A stretch of 35,194 nt of DNA from Deltaproteobacteria bacterium (lineage in GTDB: Bacteria > Desulfobacterota > Desulfobulbia > Desulfobulbales > JAJRZW01). Shown here in pieces: positions 23,451 through 33,266 of the stretch. The position numbers were made by a program, and so were the translations under genes. Where the stretch lies: assembly GCA_024275015.1 (NCBI GenBank), contig JAJRZW010000033.1:1-35194 (forward strand), given 5' to 3'. Position 1 is the stretch's first letter. Every line of letters begins with the position of its first letter. The notes under the pieces were generated by a model. That model did not search any database and was not told the origin of the DNA. It saw only the letters and a program-made list of their open reading frames with translations.

Positions 23451-26042
23451 TTAACCGGAAGAGACAAACTCAAGCCCGTCGCCCGCGGCCTCAACCCGGA
23501 TCGCATCCCCGGGGACAAATTTACCTTCAAGTATCCGCATGGCCAGACCATCCTGGACATAATGCTGGATCGCCCGCTTTAACGGCCGGGCACCGAATAC
23601 CGGATCATAGCCGACCCGGACAAGAAATTCACGGGCGGAATCGCTGATCTCGACCTGATAATCCTGTTCGGCCAGCCGGGCCGCGAGACGGTTGATCTGA
23701 ATATCAACAATCCCGGCCAGGTCTTCGCGACTTAAGCTGTGAAAAATGATGGTCTCATCAACCCGGTTCAAAAACTCGGGCCGGAACTGCCGGTGGAGAA
23801 GGGCGTCAATCCCTTCCCACAACCCTTCCTTTTCACTATCGCCCGCGGCCATGATCAGGTCGCTACCGAGATTGGAGGTCATGATCAGAATGGTATTCCT
23901 GAAGTCCACTGTTCTCCCCTTGCCATCGGTCATCCGGCCGTCGTCAAGGATCTGCAGCAAGACGTTGAACACATCAGAGTGCGCCTTTTCAATCTCGTCA
24001 AAAAGAACAACCGCGTAGGGACGCCGGCGTACCGCCTCGGTAAGATATCCGCCTTCGTCATAACCGACATAGCCGGGAGGGGCACCGATGAGACGGGCCA
24101 CCGAGTGCTTTTCCATGAACTCGCTCATGTCGAGGCGAATCATCGCCTGCTCACTATCAAAGAGAAACCGGGCCAGGGTACGGGCAAGCTCGGTCTTGCC
24201 GACCCCGGTGGGGCCTAAAAATATAAACGAACCAATGGGACGATCGGGATCGGAGAGACCGGCCCTGGACCTCCGCACGGCGTTGGCAACCGCGACGATG
24301 GCCTCGCCCTGCCCCACCACCCGGCGGGACATTTCCTCTTCGGCCCGAATTAGTTTGTCCTTCTCTCCCTCCAGGAGGTTAGTCACCGGGATTCCGGTCC
24401 AGTTGGAGATCACCGCGGCGATATCCTCAGCACCGACCTCTTCCTTGAGCATTTTTCTTTCCCTCTGCAAAACCGCGAGCTTTTCGTTTTCCTGCGGCAG
24501 TTTTTTCTCAAGCTCAGCGATGCGGCCGTAGGTGATTTCCGCCACCCGGCCGAGATCACCCCGACGCTGGGCCTGTTCCGCCTCCCGCCGCGCCGCCTCG
24601 ATATCGGCCTTGATCTGCCGGATCCGGTCAATGATCTCCTTTTCCTGATGCCAATGCGACTTCATCGCCGCCAGGGTGTCATTGACATCGGCAAGCTCGG
24701 CCTCGATATCACCCAGCCGCGCCTTTGACGCGGCGTCCTTTTCCTTTTTCAGGGCCTCCCGTTCGATCTCGAGTTTGATCCGCCGCCGGTCAACCTCGTC
24801 GATCTCGGTGGGCATGGAGGCAATCTCGATCCTGAGACGACTGGCGGCCTCGTCAATGAGATCAATGGCCTTATCGGGGAGGAAACGGTCAGTGATATAG
24901 CGATTGGAGAGGGTGGCGGCGGCAACAGTGGCGGCGTCCTGAATCCGCACCCCGTGATGAACCTCGTATTTTTCCTTGATTCCCCGGAGAATACTGATGG
25001 TGTCCTCCACCGTCGGCTCCCGGGCCAGAACCTGCTGGAAGCGACGCTCAAGGGCGGCGTCCTTTTCGATGTACTTGCGATACTCGTCCAGGGTGGTGGC
25101 ACCGACACAGTGAAGCTCACCCCGGGCCAGGGCCGGTTTGAGCATATTGGAGGCGTCCATGGAACCTTCGGCAGCCCCGGCCCCGACCAGGGTATGGATC
25201 TCGTCGATAAAAAGAATCACCTCACCCTCGCGTTTCTGGACCTCCTTCAGCACCGCCTTCAAACGGTCCTCAAACTCACCGCGATATTTGGCCCCGGCGA
25301 CCAAAGCCCCCATGTCGAGGGCGAGAACCTGTTTGTTACGCAGGGTCTCGGGAATATCGCCGTTGACGATCCGCTGCGCCAGTCCCTCGACAATAGCGGT
25401 CTTGCCCACCCCGGGTTCTCCGATGAGAACCGGATTATTCTTGGTCCGCCGGGAGAGGACCTGAACCACCCGCCGCACCTCGTCATCACGGCCGATGACC
25501 GGATCGAGCTTGCCCTGGCGGGCGACGTCGGTGAGATTGCGGGCATACTTTTCCAGGGCCTGGAACTTATCCTCCGGATCAGGGTCGGTGACCCGATGGC
25601 TGCCGCGGGCGTCTTTAAGCGCGACAAGAAAACCGTCGCGGCCAATCCCGGCATCCCTGAGTATCCCCGCCACCTCGCCCCCCTTATCGTCGAGCATGGC
25701 TAAAAAAAGATGCTCAAGGCTGACATATTCATCCCCCATGGCCGCGGCCTCGGTAAAGGCCTCGGCGAGAAGACGATGCCCCTCGGGAGCCAACGCCACC
25801 TGACCGAAACCGCTGCCGCTCACCTTGGGCAGACGGCCGAGGCCCTGCTCTATTTCACCCCGGAGGGACTCAACCGCCACCCCGATCCGACGCAGCACCG
25901 GCAGCACCACTCCGTCCTGCTGCGCCAGTATTCCCTTTAAAAGATGGAGTGAAGTAATCTGCTGATGCCCGGCGGCATAGGCATCCGCCTGCGCCTGTTG
26001 CAGCACCTCCTGGGTTTTATGGGTCATCTTGTCAAATTGCAT
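23451..26042 (-). CDS. clpB: ATP-dependent chaperone ClpB
   Basis: 863 residues, the full disaggregase. Order: N-domain (about 1-145), AAA1 with Walker A GEPGVGKT at 208-215 and [13 protein letters not shown], the coiled-coil M domain (about 400-520), AAA2 with GPTGVGKT near 605 and [11 protein letters not shown], and the C-terminal small domain. The M domain distinguishes ClpB from ClpA/ClpC. It works with DnaK, whose gene is also in this window, to resolubilise aggregated proteins. ATG at 26042 has GGAGAT eight bases upstream. A longer in-frame start (26162) lacks any N-domain similarity and was rejected. Confidence 0.96.
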
Positions 26043-26149
26043 ATCATCTATCTCCAAAGAAAAATAACCACACCCGCAGAGCGGAATTAAAGCCCGGCCC
26101 CTGGTCCAGGGATCAGAAAACCGGGCCTTCCAATTTTCGATATGACAAA

Positions 26150-26178
26150 AACGTAAGTTCACCGTCTCGCCATGTCAA
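26150..26178 (-). promoter_or_regulatory. Candidate clpB promoter
   Basis: On the minus strand TTGACA (26178-26173) is followed after 17 bases by TACGTT (26155-26150), 108 bases before the clpB ATG. The -35 is perfect for sigma70 and the -10 is weak. The CTTGACA overlap also partly resembles a sigma32 -35, but no CCCCAT-type -10 is present. Confidence 0.35.
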
Positions 26179-26899
<721 letters not shown>

Positions 26900-26943
26900 A
26901 CCGACAGGATAACCCTACAAATGTAATTCGGAGGAACATAACC

Positions 26944-28269
26944 ATGAAAAAAAGAACAACCGCCCTGATCATCCTGGGCCTTTTAACGCTTCCGGCCCTG
27001 GCGCTGGCGGCCGACAACGCCCCCACGGTGGCAAAAAACGCCGCTGCGGTCAAGGAGGTCCAGACCCATCTTGACTACGTCTGGACCCTCATCGCCGCAG
27101 CCCTGGTCTTTTTCATGCAGGCCGGTTTCGCCATGGTCGAGGCCGGATTCACCCGGGCCAAAAACGCGGTCAACATCATGATGAAGAACCTGATGGACTT
27201 CTCCATCGGTTCGATCGCCTTCTGGGCCATTGGTTTCGGCCTGATGTTCGGGGTCACCAAAACCGGTTGGTTCGGCACCAGCGGTTTCTTTTTCAGTGAC
27301 TTCAAGCCCGGCGGCGACCCATGGGTACTCGCCTTCTGGATGTTTCAGTGCGTCTTTGCCGCCACCGCCGCGACCATTGTCAGCGGCGCCATGGCCGAGA
27401 GGACCAAATTCACAAGTTACCTCCTTTACAGCATCGTTATCAGCGCCGTGGTCTATCCGATCTTCGGCAGCTGGGCCTGGGGCAGCCTCTTCCACGGCAA
27501 CGGCTGGCTTGAAGGCATGGGATTCATCGACTTTGCCGGATCCACCGTGGTCCACTCCATTGGCGGCTGGGCCGCGCTTGCCGGAGCCATGGCCCTCGGA
27601 CCCCGGATCGACAAATACGGCAAAAACGGCAAGGTCAACGCCATCCCCGGCCACAACATCCCCATGGCCGCGGTCGGGGTCTTTATCCTCTGGCTTGGCT
27701 GGTTCGGTTTCAACCCTGGTTCCACCACCGCCGGCAACACTGATATCGCGATGATCTTCGTCAACACCAACCTTGCCGCCGCCGCTGGTTCCATAACGGC
27801 GATGTTCACCGCCTGGACCCTGTTCAAAAAGCCCGACGCCGGGATGGCCCTTAACGGGGCACTTGCCGGTTTGGTGGGAGTTACCGCCGGCTGCGCCACC
27901 GTCAGCCCCACCAGCGGCATAATCATCGGCGGCATCGCCGGGGTTCTGGTTGTCCTGTCAGTCATGTTCTTCGACCGCATCCGTATTGACGACCCGGTCG
28001 GAGCAATATCGGTCCACGGTGTCTGCGGCGCCTGGGGGACCCTGGCCGCGGGGCTGTTCAACATGGATGGAGTGACGATAAAGATCATCCTGACCCAGCT
28101 CACCGGCATCGGCGCCGCCTTTGTATGGTCATTCGGCTGCGCCTTCATCCTCTTCAAAATTCTTGACAAGACCGTCGGTCTGCGGGTCAGCCGCGAAGAG
28201 GAACTGGAAGGACTTGACATCGGCGAACACGGTGCCAGCGCCTACCACGATTTCCAGATCAGCGGCTGA
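26944..28269 (+). CDS. amtB: Ammonium transporter AmtB
   Basis: 441 residues with a cleavable signal peptide (MKKRTTALIILGLLTLPALALA). About 11 membrane segments follow. Family motifs include FFMQAGFAMVEAG, FAGSTVVHSIGGWAALAGA with the pore His (near His205), and DDPVGAISVHGVCGAWGTLAAG with the second pore His, the twin-His pair that lines the ammonium channel. C-terminal GLRVSREEELEGLDIGEHGASAY is the GlnK-contacting tail. It sits in a two-gene operon with the P-II gene, which blocks it in nitrogen sufficiency. GGAGG lies upstream of the ATG. Confidence 0.95.
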   Translation: MKKRTTALIILGLLTLPALALAADNAPTVAKNAAAVKEVQTHLDYVWTLIAAALVFFMQAGFAMVEAGFTRAKNAVNIMMKNLMDFSIGSIAFWAIGFGLMFGVTKTGWFGTSGFFFSDFKPGGDPWVLAFWMFQCVFAATAATIVSGAMAERTKFTSYLLYSIVISAVVYPIFGSWAWGSLFHGNGWLEGMGFIDFAGSTVVHSIGGWAALAGAMALGPRIDKYGKNGKVNAIPGHNIPMAAVGVFILWLGWFGFNPGSTTAGNTDIAMIFVNTNLAAAAGSITAMFTAWTLFKKPDAGMALNGALAGLVGVTAGCATVSPTSGIIIGGIAGVLVVLSVMFFDRIRIDDPVGAISVHGVCGAWGTLAAGLFNMDGVTIKIILTQLTGIGAAFVWSFGCAFILFKILDKTVGLRVSREEELEGLDIGEHGASAYHDFQISG

Positions 28270-28282
28270 AGAACATAAAAAA

Positions 28283-28308
28283 GGCCGGGAGGGACGCCCC
28301 GCCCGGCC
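28283..28308 (+). terminator. Intergenic hairpin between amtB and porin gene
   Basis: GGCCGGG...CCCGGCC, with an inner GGG/CCC pair, forms a strong stem 13 bases after the amtB stop. On the plus strand it is followed by ACATATAAAAAA rather than T-run, so it may be an mRNA-stabilising or partial-readthrough hairpin. The A-run before it would make a T-run on the other strand. Confidence 0.45.
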
Positions 28309-28334
28309 ACATATAAAAAACAGGAGAAATAACC

Positions 28335-29105
28335 ATGATCCCATTTGCAAAAAAATTTATTACCGCCTCCGCCTGCGCTCTGGTGGCGACCGTATGCATA
28401 GCCGCCCCGACCACCGCCCGGGCCGAAGAATCAAAGCCCACGGCAAATGCCAGCGTCGCCTTCATGAGCCAGTATCTCTGGCGTGGTTGGGCCTACAGCC
28501 GCGACAGCCTGGTAATCCAGCCGTCAATAACCGTAAGCCGGTCCGGATTCGGCCTGAACCTATGGGGCAACCTCGATAGCAAACAGTACAACGCCGGCGG
28601 CAATGAGAGCAGCAATTTCAACGAGACCGACCTTACCCTGAGCTACGACACAAGCCGCGGCAAGCTCGGCTACGGCGGCGGTTACATCTATTACGGCCTC
28701 GACGACGCCAAAGACTCCCAGGAGCTTTACGCCACCGTCAGCCTTGACATGCCGCTGGCCCCCAGCCTGACAGTCTACAAGGAGATTACCGGCATCCAAG
28801 GATGGTACGCCAACCTCGGCGTATCCCAGTCAGTGCCGCTGATCGGGGATGTCAGCCTCGACCTCTCCGCCTCGGCGGGATACTACGATGACCAGATAAA
28901 TTACAGCGAACTCCACGACGGCCTTATCGGCGCATCAATCTCCCTGCCGATCGCGAAAAATGCCAGCCTTACCCCATCGATATCTTACTCTTTCCCCCTT
29001 TCAAGTAAGGCCAGAGAACGCCTGCAAAACGACAACCAGGGGGTCATCAACGACCGCAAATCCGATTTTCTCTTTGGCGGCTTGTCCCTGGAACTTTCCT
29101 TTTAG
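28335..29105 (+). CDS. TorF-type outer membrane porin (Gcw_chp)
   Basis: 256 residues. A signal peptide (about 1-30, ending TTARA-EES) is followed by SVAFMSQYLWRGWAYSRDSLVIQPSI, typical of the TorF putative porin family (Gcw_chp), and a beta-barrel-like alternating pattern ending in Phe (LELSF), as outer membrane barrels do. The family sits next to amtB or glnK in many proteobacteria, so a role in nitrogen-compound passage is plausible but unproven. CAGGAGA precedes the ATG. It lies 65 bp after amtB, probably in the same transcript or under partial readthrough. Confidence 0.85.
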   Translation: MIPFAKKFITASACALVATVCIAAPTTARAEESKPTANASVAFMSQYLWRGWAYSRDSLVIQPSITVSRSGFGLNLWGNLDSKQYNAGGNESSNFNETDLTLSYDTSRGKLGYGGGYIYYGLDDAKDSQELYATVSLDMPLAPSLTVYKEITGIQGWYANLGVSQSVPLIGDVSLDLSASAGYYDDQINYSELHDGLIGASISLPIAKNASLTPSISYSFPLSSKARERLQNDNQGVINDRKSDFLFGGLSLELSF

Positions 29106-29132
29106 TTCCAGGCGACTAAACCGTCCGTCCCA

Positions 29133-29168
29133 GGGGAGCGGGCCGCCTCCTTCGTCGGCTCGCTCCCC
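29133..29168 (+). terminator. First hairpin after porin gene
   Basis: GGGGAGCG g GCCG ... CGGC t CGCTCCCC makes a 12-bp interrupted stem, followed by GCTTTATTCTTCC. It lies 28 bases after the porin stop and is a likely terminator. Confidence 0.7.
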
Positions 29169-29189
29169 GCTTTATTCTTCCCTTCCTTT

Positions 29190-29216
29190 CCAGAGGCCGG
29201 AAATCCCGGCCTCTGG
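29190..29216. terminator. Second hairpin after porin gene
   Basis: CCAGAGGCCGG AAATC CCGGCCTCTGG is a perfect 11-bp stem followed by CTTTCT. It backs up the first hairpin and could also serve convergent transcription from the MltB gene. Confidence 0.6.
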
Positions 29217-29318
29217 CTTTCTACCGGCAACGACAACCATCACGGGGGTAAGCGCTCCCTGAAACCCTTACAGAGTACGATTTTTTTTGCATTTGGTGTG
29301 GTTAATTGATCGCTTGCA

Positions 29319-30314
29319 TCACGGGCTGGAATGCCCCGCCACACTTACAGCAAGCCGGGAGACCGCGAGGGCGAAACTGTGAGAACGATTCCATTTAAGA
29401 AGAACATCGTAATTGGGACTGACCGCGAACAACGGCCCCTTTTCCCCTTCCGGAGCGATAATACGGGTGGTGACATTTCTCGGCGCCGACCATGGATCAA
29501 GGGGGACAAAACCGCACAGACGCCAAAAAGCAAGGTCGTGGCTCTCAGCGGCATCGGGAAGCAGCATCCGCCCGTGGCCGTGATACTCAACCGGCCAGAC
29601 GCAGCCAAGTCCGTCCCGCCAACCGCTCCTGGCCAGATAATTGGCCCCGGAAGCAAAGAGGTCGCCATGGTTGCCCCAGGGATCAATACGACCGTCACCA
29701 TTAAAATCAATACCATAATCAAGAAAAACCGAGGGCATGAACTGCAGCGGCCCCATGGCCCCGGCCCACGACCCCTTAAGCGACGCAAGCGGCACAATCC
29801 CGTCCTCGACAAGCCTTAAGGCGGCAATGAGTTCGCCGGTAAAATAGTCACGACGGCGGAGGTCATAGGCCAGAGTCGCGAGGGCGCCCACCACCGGAAA
29901 TCTTCCGGTAAGCCTGCCGTAATCGCTTTCAATCCCCCACAGAGCGACAAGGATCTCAGGGGCCACCCGATAACGATCCGCGACCCGGTACAGGGTCCGA
30001 CGATAACGGCCATACATTATCCGTCCTTTTCTGATCCGCTCCCGGGAGACCAGGCGGTGAAGATAGGCGTTCAAGGTAAAGGTGAACTCAGGCTGGTGCC
30101 GATCACGCTTGATTACCTTTGCCCGGGGTTTTACGTCTTTAAGGGCGGCGGACAGGACCCGTGGATCAATCCCCCGGGCCGCGGCCTGCCCCCTGAACCC
30201 TTCGAGCCAACGGGAAAAGTCTTCACCCCGGCAGGGGGTTGACGCCAGAAACAGGCCACCGCAGAAAACGATAAAAAAAGAGAAAAAAATCCTGCCTTTC
30301 CGGAACGAACCCAT
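29319..30314 (-). CDS. MltB-type lytic transglycosylase
   Basis: 331 residues. A signal peptide (about 1-30) directs it to the periplasm; no good lipobox is seen, so it may be soluble rather than a lipoprotein like E. coli MltB. The catalytic Glu129 lies in WGIESDYGR, and GSWAGAMGPLQFMPS, DFNGDGRIDPW and ANYLARSGW are family hallmarks (SLT_2). It cleaves peptidoglycan to anhydro-muropeptides. No peptidoglycan-binding domain is attached. ATG at 30314 is preferred because GGGGGTGAT lies 4 bases before it; upstream in-frame ATGs at 30320 and 30329 lack a ribosome binding site. The gene is monocistronic. Confidence 0.9.
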   Translation of the reverse strand: MGSFRKGRIFFSFFIVFCGGLFLASTPCRGEDFSRWLEGFRGQAAARGIDPRVLSAALKDVKPRAKVIKRDRHQPEFTFTLNAYLHRLVSRERIRKGRIMYGRYRRTLYRVADRYRVAPEILVALWGIESDYGRLTGRFPVVGALATLAYDLRRRDYFTGELIAALRLVEDGIVPLASLKGSWAGAMGPLQFMPSVFLDYGIDFNGDGRIDPWGNHGDLFASGANYLARSGWRDGLGCVWPVEYHGHGRMLLPDAAESHDLAFWRLCGFVPLDPWSAPRNVTTRIIAPEGEKGPLFAVSPNYDVLLKWNRSHSFALAVSRLAVSVAGHSSP

Positions 30315-30527
30315 TCGCATCACCCCCATGAGTAGAGAGGATAGCAGAAAAACGATCCAAACTCCAGAGGAGGGTCAGGAGATTAACCCTGATTCACCGT
30401 CTCGCTTGACCAGAAGGGCCGAAATGGTCTCGGCTGGCACGACAAAAGGTTCGCTGAGCGATATGCGGTATTGGAAAGCCGGGTTTTTTTAGTTTCTTCG
30501 CCATTCAGGCGGTGGATTCTGGACTAA
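30315..30527. other. Intergenic region upstream of MltB gene
   Basis: About 210 bases between the MltB start and a repeat A copy. Apart from an expected promoter I recognise nothing here. A short open frame across it has no support. Confidence 0.3.
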
Positions 30528-30677
30528 CAGACCGTTGAAAAAGCCGTCCATGGCTTTTTCAACTCCGGTTGACCAAAACAAGTTTCGGCCAACCTCTCGA
30601 TTTCACCGGGTTTTTCAACCCGGTGAAATCGGCGGCACGTCCATGCGCCGCATACCGGTCCGTTTTTCAACGGACTG
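30528..30677 (+). repeat. Family A MITE-like repeat, full reference copy
   Basis: The 150-bp copy has ends CAGACCGTTGAAAAA and TTTTTCAACGGACTG. Modules in order: hairpin 1 (GTTGAAAAAGCC / GGCTTTTTCAAC), hairpin 2 (GGTTGACC / GGCCAACC, approximate), hairpin 3 (GATTTCACCGGG / CCCGGTGAAATC, perfect 12 bp), then a GC-rich hairpin and the terminal stem CGGTCCGTTTTTCAACGGACTG. CTAA flanks the left end and GTAA the right, sharing TAA. It overlaps the 3' end of the diguanylate cyclase gene. Confidence 0.88.
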
Positions 30678-31661
30678 GTAATGCACGCTCCCGGCGGCGA
30701 CACACACCCGAGCCCGTCCGGAATTCTTGGCCCGATAGAGGGTCTCATCGGCAAGGCGCTGCCAGTCGGCAGCACTCATCCCCGGCTGCAATTGGGCGAT
30801 ACCGATACTGACCCCGAGACGATGGCCGCGGCCGTCACTAAGGGCAAGATCGCTGACCACCTGACATAGACGCTCGCCCAATATGACAGAATCCGCAGCC
30901 GAGGTATCGGGAAGGAGGATAGAAAATTCATCACCGCCCATACGGGCGAGGATGTCACTCTCACGGATCTGATCGGCAAACGCCCCGGCAACCATGAGCA
31001 GGACCCGGTCACCTTCGGGATGACCGAGACTATCGTTGATATCCTTGAAATGATCAAGGTCAAGGCACATGAGACTAAGGTCGGTCGACTGCCGCAGACT
31101 CCGGGCCATAAGAGGCGGCATGTGCTCGGCAAAAACCCGGCGATTGGCGAGGCCGGTCAAGGCGTCCCGACGGGCAAGATCAAAGAGGTCCTCGTGAGCC
31201 AAGGCCCTCTTCAGCGGCCGGCTCACCGCCCGCATCGCCTCCCGGATCAACTCCTGATCATTAATAATAATTTCATGCTCACAACGCAGCAGGGTAAGAG
31301 TGGCACTGGCGGCGCCAAGGGGCAGAGGACAGCTGAAAACCGTCCGTTCGCCGCCACCGGCGGTATCTCTCCGGTCAACAGCCTTTTCCACCGCCTCTTT
31401 CCTGGAACCGTGGCAGGAACAGAAGGTGGCCGTCCGGTTTGCCTTGTGGTCGTGAAAACAGATAAGATCATGCTCGGCCGTAGGCATAAGCCAGGAAGAA
31501 ATATGTTCAATCATCGAGGCCACATCCGCGGCCGCAGCCAGACGGCAATACAGGTCGTTGATCCGCCGGTAACGGCTGAGCTCGGCCTCAAGGTGCCCTA
31601 TTTTACCGTCATATATTCCCGGAGAAAACTGTACCGATTCTGCAACGGCGTCGATCCGCAT
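30615..31661 (-). CDS. Diguanylate cyclase (GGDEF) with N-terminal sensor region
   Basis: 348 residues. The C-terminal GGDEF domain (about 160-325) has ALTGLANRRVF, DLDHFKDINDSLGH and intact GGDEF at 242-246 in RMGGDEFS. RESD at 233-236 lies five residues before it and fits the RxxD inhibitory site. The enzyme should make c-di-GMP from GTP. Residues 1-155 form an unassigned, possibly GAF-like sensor region with four cysteines and no membrane segment, so it is cytosolic. Residues 329-348 (QSVEKRTGMRRMDVPPISPG) and the stop codon come from a family A repeat. ATG at 31661 has GAGGTGGGAG upstream; a GTG at 31670 is an alternative. Confidence 0.93.
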   Translation of the reverse strand: MRIDAVAESVQFSPGIYDGKIGHLEAELSRYRRINDLYCRLAAAADVASMIEHISSWLMPTAEHDLICFHDHKANRTATFCSCHGSRKEAVEKAVDRRDTAGGGERTVFSCPLPLGAASATLTLLRCEHEIIINDQELIREAMRAVSRPLKRALAHEDLFDLARRDALTGLANRRVFAEHMPPLMARSLRQSTDLSLMCLDLDHFKDINDSLGHPEGDRVLLMVAGAFADQIRESDILARMGGDEFSILLPDTSAADSVILGERLCQVVSDLALSDGRGHRLGVSIGIAQLQPGMSAADWQRLADETLYRAKNSGRARVCVAAGSVHYQSVEKRTGMRRMDVPPISPG

Positions 31662-31996
31662 GACTCCCACCTCGTAATGGCTGGACGATTACCTCACTCT
31701 TCTGCCATAACCATGAGCATAAACCGTGCCACAAACCGAGGAGGCCGGTTGCAACAGGAAACAACAACGCCATGAAAGCGGGATTCGGCACACAACATAT
31801 CGACATCTAAAGGGAAAGCGATAGACAGACGCCACGATCCCACCAAGTCCGGGATGATGCCGGCACCGGATAAACCGGGAAAAGATTTCCCCACCAACGC
31901 CAACAACCATAGCGAAGATGTCAATAAAATGACATAAAAATTGACCATCATCGATCCATAATTGAAAAAACTTTCAGTCCGTTTTTCAGGGGATTG
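31662..31996. other. Region between diguanylate cyclase and trpS
   Basis: 335 bases with no secure gene. One weak reading frame on the minus strand is listed separately. CAGTCCGTTTTTCAGGGG at 31976-31993 looks like a worn terminal repeat of family A next to the trpS stop codon. Confidence 0.35.
31694..31951 (-). CDS. Doubtful small hypothetical protein
   Basis: An 85-residue frame with a hydrophobic start (NFYVILLTSSLWLLALVG) lies 32 bp upstream of the diguanylate cyclase start on the same strand. It has only a weak GGATCGATG before its ATG and resembles no family I know. Two other frames of like length overlap it, so chance is likely. Confidence 0.2.
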   Translation of the reverse strand: MMVNFYVILLTSSLWLLALVGKSFPGLSGAGIIPDLVGSWRLSIAFPLDVDMLCAESRFHGVVVSCCNRPPRFVARFMLMVMAEE

Positions 31997-32962
31997 CTAA
32001 TAGCGCAGTCCAAGGCTATCCCGCACCCGGCCAAGGGTGGTCGCGGCAACAGCGCGGGCCTTTTCCGCTCCCCGGGCAAGAATCGCCCGCAGGCCCTCGG
32101 GATCGGCCAGCAACTCTTCACGGCGGACGCGGGCGGCGGCGAAATAATCCCAGATCAGATCGAGGAGTTCAAGCTTGATCTTACCGTACATGGCACCACC
32201 GTTTTCATAGAGATCAAGGGTAGCGGCAAGGCGGTCGGCCGGGGCGAAAAGGCGGTAGATCTGAAAAAGATTGCACTTGTCCGGATCCTTGGCCTCTTCC
32301 ACCGGGGTCGAGTCGGTTTTGATCGCCATCACCCTCTTCTTCATCTCCTTTTTATCAATAAAGATGGGGATGGTATTGCCGTAGGACTTGCTCATCTTCT
32401 GGCCGTCAAGACCTGGAATCACCGCCATATCGTCGCTGATGATCGGTTCCGGCAGGGTAAAGGTCTCACCAAAGGTATTATTGAATTTAATCGCGATATC
32501 CCGGGCCACCTCGAGATGCTGCTTCTGATCGCGCCCCACCGGAACCCGGTCGGCCTGAAAGAAAAGGATATCGGCGGCCATCAACACCGGATAGGCGAAA
32601 AGACCATGATTAGGGGCGATCCCCTTGGCGATCTTGTCTTTATATGAATGACAGCGCTCAAGCAAGCCCATGGGGGTCAGAGTCGAGAGGGCCCAGGCGA
32701 GTTCGCAAACCTCGGGGAGATCCCCCTGAACCCACAGAACGCAACGCTCCGGATCAAGACCAAGGGCGATAAAATCGGCGGCGGCGTTAAGAGTATCGCG
32801 GCTCAGACGCTCACGGTCGTGGACCGAGGTCAGGGCATGAAGATTGACGATAAAGGCAAACAGCTCGCCCTGGTCCTGACTGTTAATCATCGCCTGCATC
32901 ATCCCGAAATAATTACCGATATGCAACTGACCGGAAGGCTGAATTCCTGAAAGAATACGCAT
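31997..32962 (-). CDS. trpS: Tryptophanyl-tRNA synthetase
   Basis: 321 residues, class Ic. HIGN (14-17) replaces HIGH as usual for TrpRS: SGIQPSGQLHIGNYFG at the N-terminus. KMSKS occurs in LDGQKMSKSYGNTIPIF. ADILFFQADRVPVGRDQKQHLEVARDIA lies in the tryptophan and ATP pocket and matches other bacterial TrpRS. It charges tRNA-Trp in the cytosol. AGGGGAAC precedes the ATG at 32962. It follows dnaK on the same strand after a terminator, so it is likely its own unit. Confidence 0.95.
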   Translation of the reverse strand: MRILSGIQPSGQLHIGNYFGMMQAMINSQDQGELFAFIVNLHALTSVHDRERLSRDTLNAAADFIALGLDPERCVLWVQGDLPEVCELAWALSTLTPMGLLERCHSYKDKIAKGIAPNHGLFAYPVLMAADILFFQADRVPVGRDQKQHLEVARDIAIKFNNTFGETFTLPEPIISDDMAVIPGLDGQKMSKSYGNTIPIFIDKKEMKKRVMAIKTDSTPVEEAKDPDKCNLFQIYRLFAPADRLAATLDLYENGGAMYGKIKLELLDLIWDYFAAARVRREELLADPEGLRAILARGAEKARAVAATTLGRVRDSLGLRY

Positions 32963-33266
32963 TTATTGTTCCCCTGACGACCATGGCGTCGCCAAATTCA
33001 GGGTAGTTTGAATAACTGCTATTTTGTCCGACTACTGCGTCATGACAAAAACATCCAATTATTCAAGACATCCCTCAAAACTCGCGGATGGAGCCTGATG
33101 CCGCGCTTTTAAATTTCGGAGTTCCCCGCCCTGAAGCGAAAATTAGAATTTTTCAAGGCTCCCGGTAGTTTTCAATACCGGCGCGGATGTTAAAAAAAAA
33201 CAGGACCGCGGGCAAGTAATTTCCCGCGGTCCCGCCTGATCACATCGAAGTTTCCTGGATGCTATC
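32963..33266. other. Intergenic region between dnaK and trpS
   Basis: 304 bases. The dnaK-proximal part holds the dnaK terminator (33192-33232). The rest should carry the trpS promoter; no T-box or trp leader is seen, and I recognise no repeat. Confidence 0.4.
33192..33232 (-). terminator. Intrinsic terminator of dnaK
   Basis: On the minus strand the stem GGACCGCGGG / CCCGCGGTCC (10 bp, 10-base loop) is followed by TG and a run of nine T bases, 34 bases after the dnaK stop. Confidence 0.92.
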
